From the NCBI RefSeq assembly GCF_013386765.1, contig NZ_JACARE010000017.1, positions 111,550-175,549 of the forward strand: a DNA stretch of 64,000 nucleotides, in the 5' to 3' direction. The DNA is from Pseudomonas yamanorum (GTDB lineage: Bacteria > Pseudomonadota > Gammaproteobacteria > Pseudomonadales > Pseudomonadaceae). The first letter of the stretch is position 1; every line of letters starts with the position of its first letter. The notes beneath the pieces were generated by a model. The model was not told the DNA's origin and searched no databases. It was given only the letters and a program-made list of their open reading frames with translations. Positions 16,289 through 27,753 of this stretch are shown in pieces. A program made the position numbers and the translations under genes.

Positions 16289-16424
16289 GTAGCCCCGTAG
16301 CCCCGTAGCCCCGTAGCAGCTGTCGAGCGCCAGCGAGGCTGCGTCGGCAGCGACTCGGTCCAGTGCCGGGCGATGGCTCGGCGGTGCGGCTTACGCAGCC
16401 TCGCTGGCGCTCGACAGCTGCTAC
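16289..16424. repeat. tandem GTAGCCCC repeats plus 31-bp perfect inverted repeat
   Basis: Three tandem copies of GTAGCCCC (16289-16312) run into an inverted repeat whose arms (16313-16343 and 16394-16424) are perfect 31-base complements beginning GTAGCAGCTGTCGAGCG. The 50-base middle is GC-rich. This repeat family differs from the other REPs in the window. It ends seven bases after the morA stop on that gene's downstream side and could act as its terminator. Confidence 0.88.
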
Positions 16425-16430
16425 GGGGGG

Positions 16431-19400
16431 TTAATCGAACATGAAGAGGGCATCATTGCTGAACTGCGCCTCAAACCGGTTCGCCGGCATCGGGCGCCCG
16501 AACAGGTAGCCCTGCACCTCATCGCAACCGTGCTCCCGCAGGAAGTCCAGCTGCTCATGGGTTTCCACGCCCTCGGCGATCACCGCCAGGTTCAGGCTGT
16601 GGGCCATGGCGATAATCGCCCGGGCAATCTGCGCGTCCTGCTCACCCGACGGCAGGCCGTCGACAAAGGTGCGGTCGATTTTCAGTACGTCGATGGGGAA
16701 TTGCTTGAGGTAGTTCAGCGATGAATAACCGGTGCCGAAGTCGTCTACCGCAATGCTCAGGCCGAGGTTTTTCAGGCTGGCGAGGATCTGCATCGCCTCG
16801 TTGACCTCGCGCATCAGGATGCTTTCGGTCAGCTCCAGCTCCAGGCACGCCGGCGGCAGGCCGGTGTCCTTGAGGATGGTGGCGATGCGCTCGCCCAGTT
16901 GCCCGTCGGAGAACTGCCGGGCCGAGATGTTCACCGAGACCTTGGGCACCCGCACCTTGTTCTGGTGCCAGGTCTTGAGTTGGCGACAGGCTTCGCTGAT
17001 CACCCAGTCGCCCACGTCCACCACCAGCCCCAATTCCTCCAGCACCGGGATGAAGTCCCCCGGCGGCACCAGCCCGCGGCGCGGATGACGCCAGCGCAGC
17101 AGGGCTTCGGCGCCTGTCAGGCGTTTGCCGTCGCCGCTGAACTGCGGCTGGTAATACAGCACGAATTCGTTTTGTTCCAGGGCGTGACGCAGGTCGCTTT
17201 CCAGCTCCAGGCGTTCCAGGGCGCTGGCGTTCATGTCGGCCTGGTAGAACTGGAAGTTGTTCTTGCCGCGCTCCTTGGCGTGGTACATCGCCGTGTCGGC
17301 GTTCTTCATCAATTGGCTGAGCTCGTTGCCGTCCTGCGGGCTCAACGCGATGCCGATACTGGCGGTGACGAAGAACTCGCGACCCTCCAGCACAAACGGC
17401 TTCACCAGGCTCGCCAGAATCTGCTCGGCCACATGAATCGCCCGGTTCAGCGCCATCTCGCGGTTGACCCGGGGTTGCAGGAGCAACGTGAACTCGTCGC
17501 CGCCCATGCGCGCCACGGTGTCGTCTTCGGCCACGCAGCCCAGCAGGCGGGTGGCCATTTCCTTGAGCATGCGGTCGCCGGCGGCGTGGCCCAGGGAGTC
17601 GTTGATCGGCTTGAAACGGTCAAGGTCGAGGAACATCAGCACCACCCACGACTTCTGCCGTTCCGCCGACTGCAACGCGGTGTGCAGGCGGTCCTGGAAC
17701 AACGTGCGGTTGGGCAGGTGGGTCAGGGCGTCGTAGTAGGCCAGGCGGTGGATCCGCTGTTCGCTGGCCTTGCGCTCGCTGATGTCGCTGAAGAAACACA
17801 CGTAGCTGGCCAGGTCGCCTTCGTCATCGAACACGGCGGTAATCCCGACCCACGCCGGGTAATGCTCGCCGTTGCGGCGCTTGAGCCACACTTCGCCTTC
17901 CCAGGTGCTGTGCTGGTGCAATTGCTTGAGCACGTAGCGCAGGTGGGCTTCCTGCTGTTCGTCGACAGTGAGCATGTTCGGCAACTGGTCGAGCACGTCC
18001 GCCACTGCATAACCGCTGACCCGGCTGAACGCCTCGTTGGCCTGCACGATATAACCGGCCGGGTCGGTGATCAGGATTGCCGACGTAGAGTGTTCGAATA
18101 CCGTGGCCGCCATGCGCAGGTCTTTTTCCGCACGGCGTTGCTGGCTGATATCACGACCCACGCCGAGAATGCCTTCGAACGCGCCGTGTTCGTCCCACAC
18201 CAGCACCAGGCGCAGTTCGATCGGGACCTTGCGCCCGTCGGCCCGCAGGCAATCGAACAGGAACAACTGGGTCTGCACGTCGTTGCGCAACGCGGCGAGG
18301 GATTCGGGTTGGTCCAGGGCGCGGCTGACTTGCTCCACAAGCGAGTAGATGCCAGTCAGTTGCTGCGGGTTGGCGATGGTCGACTGCCAGCCGTTTTCGA
18401 AGATCCAGTCCACGTCATAGCCCAGCACCGCATTCACCGACGGGCTGACGTAGTTGAGGGCCAGCTTGCTGTCGGTAGAAAAGATCACGTCGCTGATGCT
18501 TTCGGCCAGCATGCGGTAGCGCTGTTCGCTGTCGCGCAGGGACTCGCTGGCCTCGATCTGGTCGGTGATGTCCTTGGCCACGCCGATGATGCGCGTGACC
18601 TGGTCGGTCTTGTCCCGGGCCAGGGCCTGTTCGCGGATATCGAAACGCCGCCATTGGTTGTTGCGGTGGCGAAAGCGCAATTGGCACTGCAACTGGCTGA
18701 GGTAGCCGGCCTGACGCTGTTGCAGGCGCAGGTCGTGATAGCGCTCGGCGTCTTCAGGGTGCAGCAGGATTTCCCAGAAGTACTCGCCCATCTGCTGCAA
18801 CTCGGGCTTGTTGTAGCCGAGGGTGTGGCCGAGGTGGTGGTTGCTGAAGATCATGCGCTGGCTGATCACGTCCTGCACATACAGGTGATCGGGCACGGTG
18901 CGCACCACGTCCGACCAGAACCCTTCGCGCTCCACCAGCGACAGCTCGATCAGCTTGCGGCTGGTGATGTCACTGATGCTCAGGATCACCGCCTTGAAGT
19001 CGTCCTGTTGTTCCGGCAGGCGCATCACCAGCCACAGATATTGGTCGTTGCCTTCGACATCGCTGAGCTGGATTTCCAGTTCGAGCTGCTTTTGCTGGGT
19101 CAGTACCGCGTCGATCACCTGGTTGCCGATGGCGGTCGGGCTCGACGGGCAGGCGTCGATCAGGCGTTCCCAGGCTTGTTCGCAAGAGGCCACATTCAGC
19201 AGGCGCACCGCCACCTGGTTGACCTCGGTGATGCGCAGCTCCTTGAGCAATTGCTGGCGTTGCTCCGGGTTGTCTTGCAGCAACTGTTGCAGTTGCTCGC
19301 GGGTTTGCAATTGGGCCTTGTCGAAGAACGCGCGCAAACCCGACAGGTCGAGCACGCACAGGGCCACGCCGGTGCCTTCGAAAATGTCCTGGTAGCGGCG

Positions 19401-20282
19401 GCGCCCCTCATGCACCTGGCGCTGGCGGCGGCGCATGTTCAGCAGCACGATCACCGGGATCAGCGAGAAGGCCAGGCCCAGCAGGCATTTGCCGATAAAC
19501 GCCGGCAGCAATTGCTCCAGCACGGCGGCGCGGTCGAACAGGCCGCGCAGTTGCCAGTCGCTCTTGCTCAGGGGCGTGACCAGCACACTTTTGTTCAGTT
19601 CGTCCGGGGTCAACGCCGAGGCCCACTGGGCCGGCATGCCGCTGTCACGGCTGACCACGCGGTGGTTAAGGCGGTTTTCGATGACCCACATCGGCCGCTG
19701 GCCCTGGCCGTCCTGGCGGGTCAGGTTGGCCAGGTAATTGGGCGCCAGGCGCAGGGCCCAGTACATCTTGGTGCCGCCGCTGGGCTGGTGCAGCAGCAGG
19801 TAGATGACCGTGCCGTCGTTGTTGTTGCTCAGGTAATAGGACTGGGCGTGGCTGCGCTTGACCAGCTCTTCGAGCCAGGCGCTGTCCTGGCTGTCGTTGG
19901 CGCTGTCGCTGATCATCGCCCCGCTGGGGGCGAGCAGGGCCACGCTGCGCAGCTCCGGCAGGGAGCGTTGCAGGGTGCGCATCAGGATTTGCTGCTGTTC
20001 GGTGTCCCGCGGCGGCTCGACGATCGGTAGCAGGTTCAGGGCGATCTGCGCGCTGAGGGCCATGTTCAGGCTGATCTGTTCGGCCAGGTCGGCGCTGTAG
20101 TCGATGGTGTATTGCTGCTGGTTCTTCTGGTTTTGCTGCAGTTGGTCCAGCAGTTGCCAGAACAATAAGGCGAGCAGCAGCAGGACCAGCGTCGCCAATG
20201 CGCCCTTGAGGGTTCCGTGCAGGGGCGCTCCCGGCGCTATATGAGCGGCGCGCAGGGGAGTTGGCTTTGTTACGTTGGACAA
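16431..20282 (-). CDS. morA: MorA: membrane PAS-GGDEF-EAL c-di-GMP regulator
   Basis: A 1283-residue inner-membrane signalling protein controlling motility and biofilm in pseudomonads. Order: short cytoplasmic start, TM1 (about 28-48), periplasmic sensor region (about 50-265), TM2 (about 268-288), a degenerate PAS-like region, three PAS domains (about 450-850), GGDEF domain with intact GGDEF near residue 927, and EAL domain with intact EALLRW near 1058 plus the downstream [10 protein letters not shown] loop. Both catalytic motifs look functional, so it could make and hydrolyse c-di-GMP. Position next to glyA matches morA in P. aeruginosa and P. putida. No obvious truncation; the N-terminal start [11 protein letters not shown] is the only long-frame choice. 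Confidence 0.93.
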   Translation of the reverse strand: MSNVTKPTPLRAAHIAPGAPLHGTLKGALATLVLLLLALLFWQLLDQLQQNQKNQQQYTIDYSADLAEQISLNMALSAQIALNLLPIVEPPRDTEQQQILMRTLQRSLPELRSVALLAPSGAMISDSANDSQDSAWLEELVKRSHAQSYYLSNNNDGTVIYLLLHQPSGGTKMYWALRLAPNYLANLTRQDGQGQRPMWVIENRLNHRVVSRDSGMPAQWASALTPDELNKSVLVTPLSKSDWQLRGLFDRAAVLEQLLPAFIGKCLLGLAFSLIPVIVLLNMRRRQRQVHEGRRRYQDIFEGTGVALCVLDLSGLRAFFDKAQLQTREQLQQLLQDNPEQRQQLLKELRITEVNQVAVRLLNVASCEQAWERLIDACPSSPTAIGNQVIDAVLTQQKQLELEIQLSDVEGNDQYLWLVMRLPEQQDDFKAVILSISDITSRKLIELSLVEREGFWSDVVRTVPDHLYVQDVISQRMIFSNHHLGHTLGYNKPELQQMGEYFWEILLHPEDAERYHDLRLQQRQAGYLSQLQCQLRFRHRNNQWRRFDIREQALARDKTDQVTRIIGVAKDITDQIEASESLRDSEQRYRMLAESISDVIFSTDSKLALNYVSPSVNAVLGYDVDWIFENGWQSTIANPQQLTGIYSLVEQVSRALDQPESLAALRNDVQTQLFLFDCLRADGRKVPIELRLVLVWDEHGAFEGILGVGRDISQQRRAEKDLRMAATVFEHSTSAILITDPAGYIVQANEAFSRVSGYAVADVLDQLPNMLTVDEQQEAHLRYVLKQLHQHSTWEGEVWLKRRNGEHYPAWVGITAVFDDEGDLASYVCFFSDISERKASEQRIHRLAYYDALTHLPNRTLFQDRLHTALQSAERQKSWVVLMFLDLDRFKPINDSLGHAAGDRMLKEMATRLLGCVAEDDTVARMGGDEFTLLLQPRVNREMALNRAIHVAEQILASLVKPFVLEGREFFVTASIGIALSPQDGNELSQLMKNADTAMYHAKERGKNNFQFYQADMNASALERLELESDLRHALEQNEFVLYYQPQFSGDGKRLTGAEALLRWRHPRRGLVPPGDFIPVLEELGLVVDVGDWVISEACRQLKTWHQNKVRVPKVSVNISARQFSDGQLGERIATILKDTGLPPACLELELTESILMREVNEAMQILASLKNLGLSIAVDDFGTGYSSLNYLKQFPIDVLKIDRTFVDGLPSGEQDAQIARAIIAMAHSLNLAVIAEGVETHEQLDFLREHGCDEVQGYLFGRPMPANRFEAQFSNDALFMFD

Positions 20283-20567
20283 ACTGTGATCCTGCGGTTT
20301 GGCTGGACTGGCGCGCGACGTGCACTATAAGCCGGACGCCCGGAGGGCGGCTAGCATGCCTTGTGTTGTGGCAAAGTGCCAGCCCCGCCTGGCTGGACTG
20401 CCCACCCGCATTCAGGTAGCTTTGCCGGTTACGCGAGGGCGTTCCAGCCCCAGACAATCAGGCATCTACCGTACGCAGGCATTGATCGTCATCAACGGCC
20501 CGCGCGGCGCATGGCCTGGCACGGGCTTCGCCCGCTTAATTCATCAGTCACTGACGCTAGGTTCACC

Positions 20568-22232
20568 ATGGCTCAATACGTCTTCACCATGCATCGGCTG
20601 GGAAAAGTTGTTCCGCCGAAGCGGGAAATCCTGAAAAACATTTCTCTGTCCTTCTTCCCGGGCGCCAAGATCGGCGTGCTCGGCCTCAACGGTTCGGGTA
20701 AATCCACCCTGTTGAAAATCATGGCAGGCGTCGACACCGAGTTCGACGGCGAAGCCCGCCCGATGCCCGACCTGAACATCGGCTACCTGCCACAGGAACC
20801 AATCCTGGACCCGACCAAGACCGTGCGTGAAGTGGTCGAGGAAGCGGTCAGCGTGATCAAAAACGCTCAGGCGCGCCTGGACGAGGTTTACGCGGCCTAC
20901 GCGGAAGAAGATGCCGACTTCGACAAGCTGGCGGCAGAACAGGCCAAGCTCGAAGCCATCCTGCAAGCCGCTGACGGTCACAACCTGGACCGCCAGTTGG
21001 AAGTCGCCGCCGATGCGCTGCGCCTGCCGGCGTGGGACGCCAAGGTTGAGCACCTGTCCGGTGGTGAAAAGCGTCGTGTGGCCCTGTGCCGCCTGCTGCT
21101 GTCGGCTCCCGACATGCTGCTGCTCGACGAACCCACCAACCACTTGGACGCCGATTCCGTCGCCTGGCTGGAGCATTTCCTCCACGACTTCCCGGGCACC
21201 GTAGTTGCGATCACGCACGACCGGTACTTCCTGGACAACGTTGCCGGCTGGATTCTGGAACTCGACCGTGGCGCCGGTATCCCTTACGAGGGCAACTACT
21301 CCGGTTGGCTGGAAGCCAAGTCCAACCGTCTGGCGGCCGAATCCAAGCAGCAGTCGGCCCATGAAAAGGCCATGAAAGACGAGCTGGAGTGGGTGCGTAA
21401 AGGCGCCAAGGCGCGTCAGTCGAAATCCAAGGCCCGTCTGGCGCGTTTCGAAGAGATGCAGTCCCAGGAATTCCAGAAGCGTTCCGAAACCAACGAAATC
21501 TACATCCCGGCCGGTCCGCGCCTGGGTGACAAGGTCATCGAGTTCAAGAACGTCTGCAAGGGCTACGGCGACCGCGTGTTGATCGACAACCTGTCGTTCT
21601 CCATGCCAAAAGGCGCCATCGTTGGCGTGATCGGCGGTAACGGTGCGGGTAAATCCACCCTGTTCCGCATGCTGATGGGCAAGGAACAACCGGACTCGGG
21701 CACTATCGAAGTCGGCGAAACCGTGCAACTGGCGTGCGTGGACCAGAGCCGCGACGACCTCGACGGCAGCAAGACCGTGTTCCAGCAGATTTCCGACGGT
21801 TCCGACCAGATCCGCATCGGCAACTATGAAATCCCGTCGCGTACCTACGTGGGTCGCTTCAACTTCAAGGGTGGCGACCAGCAGAAGTTCGTCAAGGACC
21901 TGTCCGGTGGTGAGCGCGGTCGCTTGCACCTGGCCCTGACCTTGAAAGAGGGCGGCAACGTCTTGCTGCTCGACGAACCGTCAAACGACCTCGACGTTGA
22001 AACCCTGCGTTCCCTGGAAGAAGCCCTGCTGGACTTCCCGGGCGCCGCCATTGTGATCTCTCACGATCGGTGGTTCCTTGACCGCGTGGCCACTCACATC
22101 CTGGCGTACGAAGACGACTCCCAAGCCGTGTTCTTCGAAGGCAACTACACCGAATACGAAGCCGATCGCAAGAAACGCCTCGGCGAAGCCGCTGCCCAGC
22201 CGCATCGTGTACGGCACAAGAAACTGGCCTGA
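20568..22232 (+). CDS. ettA: energy-dependent translational throttle protein EttA (ABC-F)
   Basis: A 554-residue ABC-F protein with two ATPase cassettes and no membrane domain. It binds the ribosomal E site and tunes entry into elongation according to ATP/ADP. Walker A motifs are GLNGSGKST and GGNGAGKST, signatures LSGGEKRRV and LSGGERGRL, with Walker B LLLDEPTNHLD and LLLDEPSNDLD; the arm and linker (WVRKGAKARQSKSKARLARFEEM) are typical. ATG 20568 (MAQYVFTMHRLGKVVPPKR) fits the family start; the frame is open upstream to 20361 but that part is unconserved. It diverges from morA across 285 bp and ends at a strong terminator. Confidence 0.96.
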   Translation: MAQYVFTMHRLGKVVPPKREILKNISLSFFPGAKIGVLGLNGSGKSTLLKIMAGVDTEFDGEARPMPDLNIGYLPQEPILDPTKTVREVVEEAVSVIKNAQARLDEVYAAYAEEDADFDKLAAEQAKLEAILQAADGHNLDRQLEVAADALRLPAWDAKVEHLSGGEKRRVALCRLLLSAPDMLLLDEPTNHLDADSVAWLEHFLHDFPGTVVAITHDRYFLDNVAGWILELDRGAGIPYEGNYSGWLEAKSNRLAAESKQQSAHEKAMKDELEWVRKGAKARQSKSKARLARFEEMQSQEFQKRSETNEIYIPAGPRLGDKVIEFKNVCKGYGDRVLIDNLSFSMPKGAIVGVIGGNGAGKSTLFRMLMGKEQPDSGTIEVGETVQLACVDQSRDDLDGSKTVFQQISDGSDQIRIGNYEIPSRTYVGRFNFKGGDQQKFVKDLSGGERGRLHLALTLKEGGNVLLLDEPSNDLDVETLRSLEEALLDFPGAAIVISHDRWFLDRVATHILAYEDDSQAVFFEGNYTEYEADRKKRLGEAAAQPHRVRHKKLA

Positions 22233-22250
22233 TTCGGGTTGGTGGTATGA

Positions 22251-22284
22251 AAAAGCGGAGCCCTTTGTGGCTCCGCTTTTTTTT
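22251..22284 (+). terminator. ettA rho-independent terminator
   Basis: AAAAGCGGAGCC (22251-22262), loop CTTTGT, GGCTCCGCTTTT (22269-22280) followed by TTTT. Confidence 0.9.
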
Positions 22285-22310
22285 GCATTTTTTCAGCTGG
22301 ACCGAGGTGG

Positions 22311-22385
22311 ATTCATCGCAGGCAAGCCAGCTCCCACAGTTGAAATGCATTCCAGATGTGGGAGCGGGCTTGCCTGCGATAGCGG
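22311..22385. repeat. two REP arms in reversed (tail-to-tail) order
   Basis: Here the CAGGCAAGCCAGCTCCCACA arm comes first (22311-22339) and the TGTGGGAGCGGGCTTGCCTG arm second (22355-22385), opposite to the order in the other REPINs of the window. Confidence 0.8.
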
Positions 22386-22478
22386 TTTACCTAGTGGTGC
22401 AAAATTCGGATTGAAATCCTCATTAAGGTGCAAAAACCGCTTTAATTTATATTAAATGCACCATTTAAATTCACAAAA

Positions 22479-22507
22479 GCGACATTTTGCCCTGTCGCGG
22501 TGCGACA
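22479..22507. promoter_or_regulatory. GCGACA/TGTCGC operator-like cluster upstream of gdhA
   Basis: GCGACA (22479-22484), TGTCGC (22493-22498), GCGACA (22502-22507): alternating inverted hexamers, the latter two forming the 15-bp dyad TGTCGCGGTGCGACA. Located 60-90 bp before the gdhA start, a suitable place for a repressor or activator site. Regulator unknown. Confidence 0.45.
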
Positions 22508-22510
22508 TGA

Positions 22511-24399
<1,889 letters not shown>

Positions 24400-24469
24400 G
24401 GGATTCTCCTGCTATGGAGTTTGGGCCATGGTCGCAGGGGTTAAGTTTCGCCGGATGTCTGAAAGCGAC

Positions 24470-24826
24470 CTATGGCGAGCGAAAGGCCCGGGCGGCGTCG
24501 CGGTCCTTTTCCTGTTGCCAGGCGCGTTCGCGGTCGTCCCAGTGGCGGTTCTTGTAGTCGTTGAGGTCTTCGTTCTCGCGCATGGCCTTGCACTGGCGAA
24601 AGCCGTCATCCCAGCCTTCGGCGTAGGTGCGGTCCTTCAGATAGCGGGGGACGTTCTTGCGAAACTCCCCTGTGATTACCCCGGCGGCCTGGCGGCCGCT
24701 GCTGCAACCGTCGTCATAGCCGTCGGCGAAGGCGGGTGGGTAACCCTTGGCCAGCAAATCTTCGTGGGTCGATTGGCAACCCGACAGCAAGGCCAACACG
24801 CCCAGCATTACTGCGTACCGCCACAT
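24470..24826 (-). CDS. putative lipoprotein of unknown function (118 aa)
   Basis: Begins MWRYAVMLGVLALLSGCQSTHED: a lipoprotein signal peptide with lipobox LLSGC, so Cys17 would be lipidated. The mature part has repeated GYDDG/GWDDG-type motifs (ADGYDDGCSSGRQAA and AEGWDDGFRQCKAM), each with a cysteine, suggesting a small internally duplicated fold. The C-terminal 35 residues are highly charged (NDYKNRHWDDRERAWQQEKDRD). GGGAGC lies before the ATG. Same strand as greB, 70 bp upstream of it. I do not recognise a named family; envelope location is the only safe inference. Confidence 0.8.
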   Translation of the reverse strand: MWRYAVMLGVLALLSGCQSTHEDLLAKGYPPAFADGYDDGCSSGRQAAGVITGEFRKNVPRYLKDRTYAEGWDDGFRQCKAMRENEDLNDYKNRHWDDRERAWQQEKDRDAARAFRSP

Positions 24827-24934
24827 CGCTTGCTCCCTGGCCGTTGAACGGCTGATGAGGGGAGTTTAGAAGGCGATTCGTTGGGGGGATGTGAAAGGGC
24901 TGTGATTAATCTGTTGGCACTGCTGCGTCTGAAG

Positions 24935-25022
24935 TGTGGGAGCTGGCTTGCCTGCGATGGCATCGTTGCGGTGCAACTGGCAGACCGCGTCGTCTGCATC
25001 GCAGGCAAGCCAGCTCCCACAT
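24935..25022. repeat. REPIN between lipoprotein gene and DUF4105 gene
   Basis: TGTGGGAGCTGGCTTGCCTG and inverse arm, enclosing GCGATGG...GCATCGC. Confidence 0.9.
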
Positions 25023-25050
25023 TTGATAGGTGTTTTCCTGGAGAGTGGGG

Positions 25051-26904
25051 TCAGTAGTGATACCACTTCACTTCCAGCATCACTTCATTGACCGGTGTCG
25101 CCAAGTGGCTGTATTCCCGCTGCGCACTCAGTCTCAACCCCAGGTTGCGCGACAGTTCCCACTGTTGATTCAGGCTGATACTGCGCCGCACTTCGCCATT
25201 GGTGAAGAAATCACCCTTGGCTTCCAGGCTGAGGTTGCCCAGCGGGTTGCGCCACAGCACGCCGGTATTGAACCCGGCCGCCGGGGAGATGGCTTCGCCG
25301 AAGTCGCTGTTGTGTTCCACACGCACGGTGCCCAGTGCAAAGCCGAGCATGTCGTCGCGCAGTTGCCAGGTGCTGCCAGCGCCGCCGTTGACGTGGCTGA
25401 CCAGGGTTTCGTCGTCATGCTTGCCCGGTACGCGCTCAAGGCCGCCGGTCACTTGCCACGACCAGGGTTGCAGCAGTTCGTTGCGCGGGGTCAGTGAGCG
25501 GATGGTCGCCAGATCCAGTTGCTGCAATTGCCAGTGGTTGCCTTCGTACTGGCGCAGTTTCATTTGCAGGATTTCGATCTGCGCGCCCAATGGGAAGCCT
25601 TCGGCGTTGTCGTTCAGGTCGTGGTAGGCCATGCGCAGGCCGTATTCGCCGAACGCTTTGTCGCCCCGGGTGCCGATGCCCGCTTGCCAGGTGCGGGATT
25701 CGTGGCCGTCTTCGGGCAGGCCGGGGCGTTCGATCTTCAGGTCCGGTGCCGGGTTCTGGTTGATCGCCCGCAGCAGTTCAAAGCTGCGCTGGGAACGTTC
25801 GGTGTCGCGCTCCAGGCCGTTGGCGCGGTAGCGGCCAAGGCGGTAGGCGGCGTCGATGATCAGGGCCTGGCGGTCTTTGGCGATGGCCTTGAAGGCTGGC
25901 TCTTGCAGTTGTTTTTGGTCGTCACTGATCTTCAGCACCCATTGCTGCTCGTCACTGTCCAGCGGCTTGGCGCGTTCCAGCAGTTCCCGTTCACGGGAGG
26001 GGCGGTAGTCGATTTTCTCCACCAGGCCGGCTTCTTTCACGGCTTTGACCGTGTCGGTGGGGATGGCGGTCAGCGGGAATTGTTCGGTCAGGCGCAGGCT
26101 CGGGCGGGCCACTTGCAGCAGTTCCAGCAGGCGATAGGAGCAGTTTTCGTCGAAGAAGAAGTAGTCGAACTGGATCTGCTTGAGCTCCCACACGTGCTCG
26201 ACCATGCGCTCGGTCTCGACTTGGGTCAGGTTCAGGCGGTATTCCCACAGGTCGCGGTTCTCCAGGCTACGGTATTCCGAGAGTTTTTCCTGGTAGGGCA
26301 CCAGTGCGAACAGGCCCGGATAGCCGCCCATCAGGCCTTTCCAGGCGTAGAGGATGCTGTTGTCCGAGCCTTCGATATAGGCGCCGAAGTTGATCGCATA
26401 GCTGAGCAGGGCGGTGTTGTTGCTCTGTACGTCAGCCTGGTCGATGCGCAGCAGGGTGTGACCGAACATTGACGAGGGGCTGTTGAGGTAGGCCGCCGGG
26501 AAGATCATCACCGCGCTGTGGGGGGCGACGTCCTTGAACCATTGCTTGAATTCCTTGCAGTCCAGCGCCGGCAGGTCAGTCAGGTGCAACTGGTCCTTGA
26601 GCCAACGGGTACGTGCCGGATACACGCATTGGGCGTGTTTTTCACCGAGGCTGGCCGGGGCATACAGCGCCTCTACAGTCGCCTTCAGCTCCTGGTCCGG
26701 ATGGTGGGCGCCATCGGGAGCGAGGAAGAATTTCTTGTCGCTGACATAACTGCGCCAGCCCTTGAACTTGCCGGATTCGTAATGCCCCAGCGAGAGCCAG
26801 AACGGATCGTTGGCCAGTTGCTGCAAACGTTGATCATCAAGGTGCGGGGCCGCATACAGCGGGGCGCAGGCGAAGAGTGCCAACCAGGCAAGGCGTTTGA
26901 GCAT
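25051..26904 (-). CDS. DUF4105 (Lnb N-terminal) domain outer-membrane protein
   Basis: A 617-residue exported protein with signal peptide MLKRLAWLALFACAPLYA. The first half (about 100-290) holds the DUF4105/Lnb N-terminal periplasmic domain with SSMFGHTLLRID and YFFFDENCSYRLLELL, conserved His and Cys residues suggestive of a cysteine-hydrolase-like fold. The second half (about 390-617) alternates short polar and hydrophobic strands (GLRMAYHDL, WQVTGGLERV, NLSLEAKGDFF, MLEVKWYHY), ending in aromatic residues as outer-membrane beta-barrels do. Role unknown; a periplasmic hydrolase anchored by a barrel is inference. It is downstream of the DUF3015 gene on the same strand with a terminator between. 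Confidence 0.85.
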   Translation of the reverse strand: MLKRLAWLALFACAPLYAAPHLDDQRLQQLANDPFWLSLGHYESGKFKGWRSYVSDKKFFLAPDGAHHPDQELKATVEALYAPASLGEKHAQCVYPARTRWLKDQLHLTDLPALDCKEFKQWFKDVAPHSAVMIFPAAYLNSPSSMFGHTLLRIDQADVQSNNTALLSYAINFGAYIEGSDNSILYAWKGLMGGYPGLFALVPYQEKLSEYRSLENRDLWEYRLNLTQVETERMVEHVWELKQIQFDYFFFDENCSYRLLELLQVARPSLRLTEQFPLTAIPTDTVKAVKEAGLVEKIDYRPSRERELLERAKPLDSDEQQWVLKISDDQKQLQEPAFKAIAKDRQALIIDAAYRLGRYRANGLERDTERSQRSFELLRAINQNPAPDLKIERPGLPEDGHESRTWQAGIGTRGDKAFGEYGLRMAYHDLNDNAEGFPLGAQIEILQMKLRQYEGNHWQLQQLDLATIRSLTPRNELLQPWSWQVTGGLERVPGKHDDETLVSHVNGGAGSTWQLRDDMLGFALGTVRVEHNSDFGEAISPAAGFNTGVLWRNPLGNLSLEAKGDFFTNGEVRRSISLNQQWELSRNLGLRLSAQREYSHLATPVNEVMLEVKWYHY

Positions 26905-26952
26905 GTGGGCAACTTAAGTCGAGATAAAAAGACCCAAAGGGGAGGCAGGTCC

Positions 26953-26987
26953 AAAAAATAATAAACCCGTGCCTCACGAGGCACGGG
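26953..26987 (-). terminator. terminator of the DUF3015 gene
   Basis: CCCGTGCCTC (26966-26975), AC, GAGGCACGGG (26978-26987), followed on the minus strand by a T-rich run (A-rich 26953-26965). Confidence 0.85.
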
Positions 26988-26997
26988 CAGGTCGAGC

Positions 26998-27486
26998 TTA
27001 AGCCTGGGTAGCGTATTTCGCCAGACGGGTGTCGCCTTTCAGTACCGCCAGGGTGTTGTTGTGCACGTCATCAGCAGTGACGTCAGCCTTGCTGAAGATT
27101 TGCTGGAAGTGCTCGTGAGTCACAGCGGCAAAGTGCTCGCGATCTTCAGGAGCAACGCCCAGTACCACGGCGTAGGTAGTCAGCGCCTCGCCGTTACCCT
27201 TGGCCATGTCTTCGGACAGCTCGTTCATCATGCCATTCATGGCAATCCACGATTTGCCACCGTAGGTCAGTGCGCTGTTGGTGCTGCAGCCGTTGGTGCC
27301 CGAGGTCATGCCGAAGGTGGCGTTGCCCGAGGTACCGTTGGTGGTGGAGGCGAGGAAGTGAGCGGGAGTGCCGCGTTGGCCTTCGAACAACATGTTGCCC
27401 CAACCGCAGTTCGGGCCACCTGGCGCTTCAGCCATTGCATTGAGGGAGACGACGGTGAAGAGAGTACCGAGAAGGATCCGTTTCAT
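26998..27486 (-). CDS. DUF3015 family exported protein
   Basis: A 162-residue protein with signal peptide MKRILLGTLFTVVSLNAMA (cleavage after residue 19). The mature part opens with GGPNCGWGNMLFEGQRGTPAHFLASTTNGT, a pattern characteristic of DUF3015: a conserved CGWG motif followed by SxTNGTSGNxTFGMTSGTxGC. Two cysteines could form a disulfide. The family is found in the periplasm or outer membrane of proteobacteria and has no established function. AGAGAAC precedes the start. It has its own terminator and diverges from the Lon-type protease gene. Confidence 0.87.
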   Translation of the reverse strand: MKRILLGTLFTVVSLNAMAEAPGGPNCGWGNMLFEGQRGTPAHFLASTTNGTSGNATFGMTSGTNGCSTNSALTYGGKSWIAMNGMMNELSEDMAKGNGEALTTYAVVLGVAPEDREHFAAVTHEHFQQIFSKADVTADDVHNNTLAVLKGDTRLAKYATQA

Positions 27487-27753
27487 AGCTTTGTTCTCTT
27501 TGTGTGCAAACCAATGGACAAGGGTTCAGGCGCCTCAAAGCGCCCTAGGGGCCGGTTATTAGTCCAACCCGCGCAGTTTGGAGTTTAGGCATGATCCAAG
27601 GGTTCCGTGACTTTTTATGAAACAAGCCGGAAACACTCGGTTTTTTTACAGCCCCGAACCCGTGTCTATGCTTTCCCTAAGCCGTGCCTTGCCAGCCGGC
27701 CCAACCCGGCGCCAGAATGCCGTCATCTGCCCCGCCTGATGTAAGGAAGCCCG

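Noticed and set aside
16899..20030. 1043-codon open frame antisense to morA
   Set aside because: Coding shadow: low-complexity His/Gln/Ala protein, no start signal, opposite intact morA.
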